DNA of 64,000 nucleotides from Gammaproteobacteria bacterium (GTDB lineage Bacteria > Pseudomonadota > Gammaproteobacteria > Enterobacterales > Psychrobiaceae), in assembly GCA_013214945.1 (NCBI GenBank), contig JABSRT010000027.1, forward strand, positions 1 to 64,000, read 5' to 3'. Below are positions 57,601-63,600 of this stretch, one piece after another. The position numbers and the translations under genes were made by a program. Position 1 is the stretch's first letter, and the number at the start of each line of letters is the position of its first letter. Below the pieces are notes generated by a model. That model had not been told where the DNA came from and searched no databases. It saw nothing but the letters and a program-made list of their open reading frames with translations.

Positions 57601-60600
57601 GTACAGCTAGCTTTAAAGAGCTTAAATCAGCACAAGATATTGGCAGCGATAGCCAAATTGAAACCCGCACGACCAAGTCAGGCATCAGTGTTAAAACTGG
57701 AAAAACTAGTCAAACAGAAAGCGGTTTAGCGACATCTGGTGGCGCTGGCGCAACGGGTGATACGAGTACGACGACACAAGCTGGTAACAACCAAGCTCAA
57801 ATTAGTAAAATTAGCTTCAGTAATTCTTACACGCCGGTAGCGGGAACATCATTAAGCGTCAGCGTGGCTGGAACGTCAGTGACGGTTGCTGTAGGTGATA
57901 CGGTTAATGGTGCTGTTGTTACGGCTGACTGGACAAGTTTGTTAAATGCATTTGGCCATACACTGACCCAAGCAAGCTCAATTGTTAATGCAACAGTGGA
58001 TGTTTCGAACTTAAATATCTCTGTTACCGGGGCTGAAAATTCAGCATTCACTTTTAACACTGCTACAGTGATTGAAACTGAACATCTTGATGTTTCTGCT
58101 GATTTACTTCGCACTAATGCCTTACTTGAAGCCGCTGGCAACTTACAAGCTCAAGTATCTAACATAACCTTTGAAAATGCAGCGCTGTTCAATAACGGAG
58201 TTTACACCGTTAACTTTAGTGCAGTTACTAATACGACCAATAACAGCCAAGTTTATGCGCCGATCACAATACAATTTAGTGCTGATGAAAATGCAACATG
58301 GACCGAAGTTTTATCTGGTCTAAAAACAGCGATTGTTAACAACCATGGTTTGTTCGATACAGCGGATGTAGTCGTTAATACCACCACACGTAGCTTAACG
58401 TTAACAGCCAATAGCGCCAATAAAGAATTTAACTTTAGCAGTGCGGCAGGTAAAGCAGATACTGTTAGCAATGATACGGTGTATCAAACCACCTTTAATG
58501 GCCAAACCTATACAATTTACGGCAGCACAGCAACTCCGGCTAGCGTAGCCGGAGCAGTCTCTAGCCCTGTTAGTAGCTCTACACCAGCTGATGCACCACA
58601 GGTCGACATCGTCACATTTGAGGATGTGACTCCGCTAGCTGGTTATACCTATAGCTTAAGCGCGCTAGGTTCTAACTATACCTACACAGCGGATACTACG
58701 CCGACATGGAACGAGATACTTAGCAGCTTTGAAACGCAAATTAGCAGCGCTCACTCTGCAACTGTTACTGTTGAAATTAATTCAACAGCGCGAACATTAA
58801 CACTCACTGCAATAGCTGATAAGGGTCGCTTTACATCGGTAACTAATGTTGATGTTAAACATGCGCAATTAACGGCTAACGTAAGCATTGTTGATTTACA
58901 GACATTGTTTTCTCAGCAATTAACAAATAATGGCGTTGCTGTTACCAATAGCAGTGAAAGTTTGCAGCTTCAAGCTGCAACAAACACTCAAAAGCAAGTA
59001 TCGTTGCTTGCATTCAATCAAGATATTAATGCCCTTGATTCGTATCAAGTCACGATTGATGGTAAGACTTATACAGCAAGCGCTACCGTTATTACTACTA
59101 ATCCTGATGAGACTACGACTACTACTACATATACCGCAGCTGAAGTATTCAATCGTCTTGAGCAGCTACTCGAAGCTGATGATTTTACAGTAACGACTGA
59201 TGCCACTGGTATGATGATAATCACAGGCACGGCTAACAATACGCCGTTTACTATCGATTGGGCAGGTCAGTTTACAGAGTCTGCAACAAGCACCTCAGTA
59301 GTGACCGATGCTGGCATCAGCGCAACAGAAGTTCGCATGACTCAACTAAATCCATCTTCAGCTGTTATTGAAGGTGATGTCTTTAATATTGTGATAGACG
59401 GTATTGCGTTAAGTGTATCGGCCACTGCTGGTAATGATGCCAATGCTATCGTTAACAAACTTGTTACGGTAATAAATACTAATCCAACCTTGTCTGCTAA
59501 ATTAACCGCCAGCAATACCAATGGTGGCCTAACGGTGACGGCGGATGTAATCAATACATCCTTTACTCAAACTGACCTTGTGGTAAATCGAACCGTTGTG
59601 ACGGAGCAAGATGGCACTGTAGCGACGGCAGACTCACAAGCTGCTGGTAGTCTGCAAAAGCAAGTCTCTAACGTTGTTTTCTCTGGCGAAGCAAAAGATA
59701 CATTCACTTACACTGTTACTATTAATAGTGTGGCCTATTCTGCTAGTGGATCGAGCTGGTCAGCGATATTAGCAAGCCTAGTATCGAAAATTAATGATGC
59801 AGGTGTTGCAACGGCAACATCTAATGTCTCGGCCAAAACACTTGAGCTAACAGCCGATGTGGCAAACACCGCGTTTAGCCTGTCTGCTGAAGCTGATGTT
59901 GGTACGATTGCGTCGACTAAGATTGACGGTGACTATGTCTTAATCTTGCCTGTTCGTGGCGCAGGTAACTTTGCTCTTGAAGCTACAGGTGCTTTATCAG
60001 TGGTTGCATTACCGACTAACCCAGGAGAAACAATTGTGCTTTCTGCTGGCAATGACTTGGTCGTTGTTGAGGAAATCAATGTTGGAAATGGCGCAGTTAA
60101 TTTAACGTCAAGCACTGGTGGTATTGCATTAGGTGGTACGATAACCGCCAATACACTGACATTGACCTCGCAAGATAGTGTCGCTGTAACCAGTAAAGTT
60201 AACAACCTTAATATTGATATGTCAGGTGCTGGCGATGTTAGTGTGACCCAGCAAGGCAGTGTTGTCATTAATACGTTAACAATGGATGGTGGAGATTTAT
60301 TACTTAACATCGATGGTGATCTAACGATTAATGCCTTCACGGGATCGGGTGGTAATGTCACGATCAATGCAACAGGCAAAGTGACCTTCTTAAATCCAAC
60401 CGCAGCAGCGATGTCTAATATGACAATCGTCGCGGGTGGTGATGTTACTGGTGTTATTAATACCGATAAATTGAGCGTAACTACAACGGCTGGTGTTATT
60501 ACTTTATCTAATACTGGCGCTGTAGTCGTTGAAGAGATGAGCAATGGCGGTAAAGAAATTACCCTAAGTTCAACGGGTGCTATTACTATCAATAGCACCT

Positions 60601-63600
60601 TGAATTTGGCAACAGATTCTGACTTATCGCTATCAACCACTAGTGGCGCTATTTCAGTTAATCAAACTATTAACTCTGATATTGGCAACATTAATATGTC
60701 TGCTGCTGATGGCTTGAACTTGTCTGATGAGGTGGAAATTACGTCAACTGGAGGTACGGTAAGTTTAAATGCTGGTTCTGGTGCATTAACCATGAATGAT
60801 CAAACTGTGGTCAATGCTGGTGCTGGCCAGGTAACGTTAATGGCTAATAACGATATCAAGTTAGGTAAAATAAGCTCATCTTACGTTGGTGACTTTACAA
60901 TTACGGCAACCAATGGTGCGATTGTTGATACAGGTGATGGCCAGTTAGATATCAATGCGGCTAATGCTAACTTAGTTATGACCAGTCTTGCTGGTATCGG
61001 CTCTGGTGATGCCTTAGAAATTAATGTTGCTAGCCTAGATGTTCGCAATATTAAAACAACGGGCACAATTGAAGCGACTGGCAACATTGAACTTGAAAAT
61101 AAGTTGGCCTTAACCATTAGTCAGGTTCAGCAGAGCGCGGCGGGTGAAACTAACATCAGTACTATCGATGGTGCTATCACGATTAATGGTAGTGGTATCA
61201 CTGCAACGACGGAATCTGTATTCATATATGCAGCAGGAACTAGCGCGTCGATAAACCTTCAAGCTGATGTAACAACGACAACGGCAGAAGATAACTCTGT
61301 CAATATTACTGCCGAAGGCGGTGATTTAATCTTAGGCGCAGGAATTAGGGTTAATGGTTTGGGCGACATTCGTCTAGCGACCCCCGCAGGCTCTGTATTA
61401 AATGATCAAAACATCTCAACCAATTCTGATTGGCGTTTATCTGATACAAGCTTTGATGCTGAAATAGAATGGGCATTGGCTAATGGTAACTTTACGGTTA
61501 ATCAGGCGACAGGCGAAATCCGTACCGCCAAAATTGAAGATTACGAAATCGTAAACCATCTTGCAAATGATCAAGTGTTACGTGCAGCTAATGGTGCTTA
61601 TATTCAAACTCAAGGCCAATTAGTCATTACTGTAAAAGATAATATTGGTCAAAACGTAACCGGATTCACCTACAGCCCAATGGCTATAGTCGTTGATGTG
61701 GCTGAGTTAACGCTGTCGAGTAGTGAGCGACAAAATATTTCTGTTGTAGCAACAGGTGAAGTTTCTGTTGTTGAAGATTCGAAGACAACAGATGAAGTTC
61801 CTGCTGTTGAAGTTTCGAAGACAACAGGAACCAAAGGCGGCAGTACCGATATAAAAACCTTAAGAGGTAATCAAACGATTGCAGCTTCTGTTGATGCTGG
61901 TGGTGAAGACATTGTTATTGTGTCGAATCAGCTAAACATCACCGAAGCTTTACGTTCTTCTGGCGCCATATTGGCCGTTAAACCAATTGATGTTGATCGT
62001 GATATCTTAATCGGCGAGCTAACGAGCGACAGTAGTTTTGTTGAGAGTGAGCTGTTACATATTGAAAACTCAGAACTGGCACAGTTGCAAGATGGTTTCA
62101 GTGCCATCGTTATCGGAGATTATAATGTTAGCAGTAATATCTATATCGGTGATGAAACACAAACCAGTCAGGACGTGGTGTTTACCGACAACCTAGTACT
62201 TCGCAATAAAGCACTAGGCGGTAAGATTTATATTAACTCTGATTTAATCTTAACCGGTGATTCGTCGCTGTTGATTGACGGTTCCGGCCATACTGCGTAT
62301 TACTCCGCTAACACAACCGCTGACGCCAACATATTAGTTGATGACTCTATCGTTATCACCGGCGCTGCTGTGACCAACCCTATCGTGATTACCGCGGGCT
62401 CTGATGGCTCAGGTCAAATGCAATTAGGGACTAACTCTGGGCATACCTTAAATGGTAATGGCGATGGCATTGCTGATGAATTAAGACTAGTTGCACCAGA
62501 TAATGTAGTGATTTACGGCACGGTTGGTAATACCGACGCGCTAGAGAAATTGACCATTGTCGGGGTTAATGGGAATAACCCTGATAACGTGACTTTCCAC
62601 AGTGAAGTGACGATGGACGGTGATTTAATCATTTATGCTGAAGGCACCGTGACATTTAACCAAGCGGTGACCATTAATAATGGCGGCGACTTGCTTATTT
62701 ATGGCGCGGCGCACGTTGTTTTCGAAAAAGGTATCAATCTTAATGGCGGCGGTAACATACTGCTTGAAGGAGACGAAGTTAGCTTAAAAGGTGGCCAAGA
62801 ATCAATTGTTGGTACTGGCACGTTAACCATCAGACCATCAACGATTAGCTTAAATATTGAGTTAGGCACACCGCCATCAAGTGTCAGTTCAAATACCCTT
62901 AATATTGATAACACAGAAATTCAATCATTTGCCGATGGTTTTACCAAGATTATTTTAGGCCATCAAGACTCAGGGACTGGTCATGCATTAGCGAATGCTG
63001 GCAATGTGCGCGTTGGTGCGATTAACCAAGCTGAGCAGCCAACCTTACGTGATAGCCTTGAGGTTTATGGTAATAATATTACGGTCGAAGATTATAGCAA
63101 TGCCAGTTATACCCTGCAGGTATTAGGTGATATTAGCTTCGATGCAGTGAATAACATCACGGTTAGAAATACCATTGAAGCGAGCAATGCGAATTACAGC
63201 GCACTGTCAGATATCACGCTATATTCTCAATCGGGTATTATCACGCAAGAAAATGCGACTGGCGATGGTGTTAGTGACGAATTAATTATTGCCGACAATA
63301 TAGTGGCATCAGCCCAAGACGGTATCACGCTGTTGTGGACGGCGATGAACACCCTCGATGCCATTAATACCGGTGATGGTGATATTACTATCCATACCCA
63401 AGCGTATGATTCGACGACAGACTCAAGAGATTTAACCAGCGACGTTGCGATTAAACGCTTATGGCAAACGGATGTGACCAAAGATAGCAGTATCACGCTA
63501 AGTACCGATTTTGGCGATATTGTTGTGTTATCAGCAGCTAATGGCGGCGCAGGTATCACCACGGCTGGCACGGGCGACATTTTATTGGTTGCCTCATCAA

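Noticed and set aside
59933-60640. 235-codon minus-strand frame
   Set aside because: Its composition (Val, Leu, Thr, Ser, Pro) is the mirror of the beta-helix on the plus strand, and the plus frame is continuous here. It shows no start signals or family motifs.
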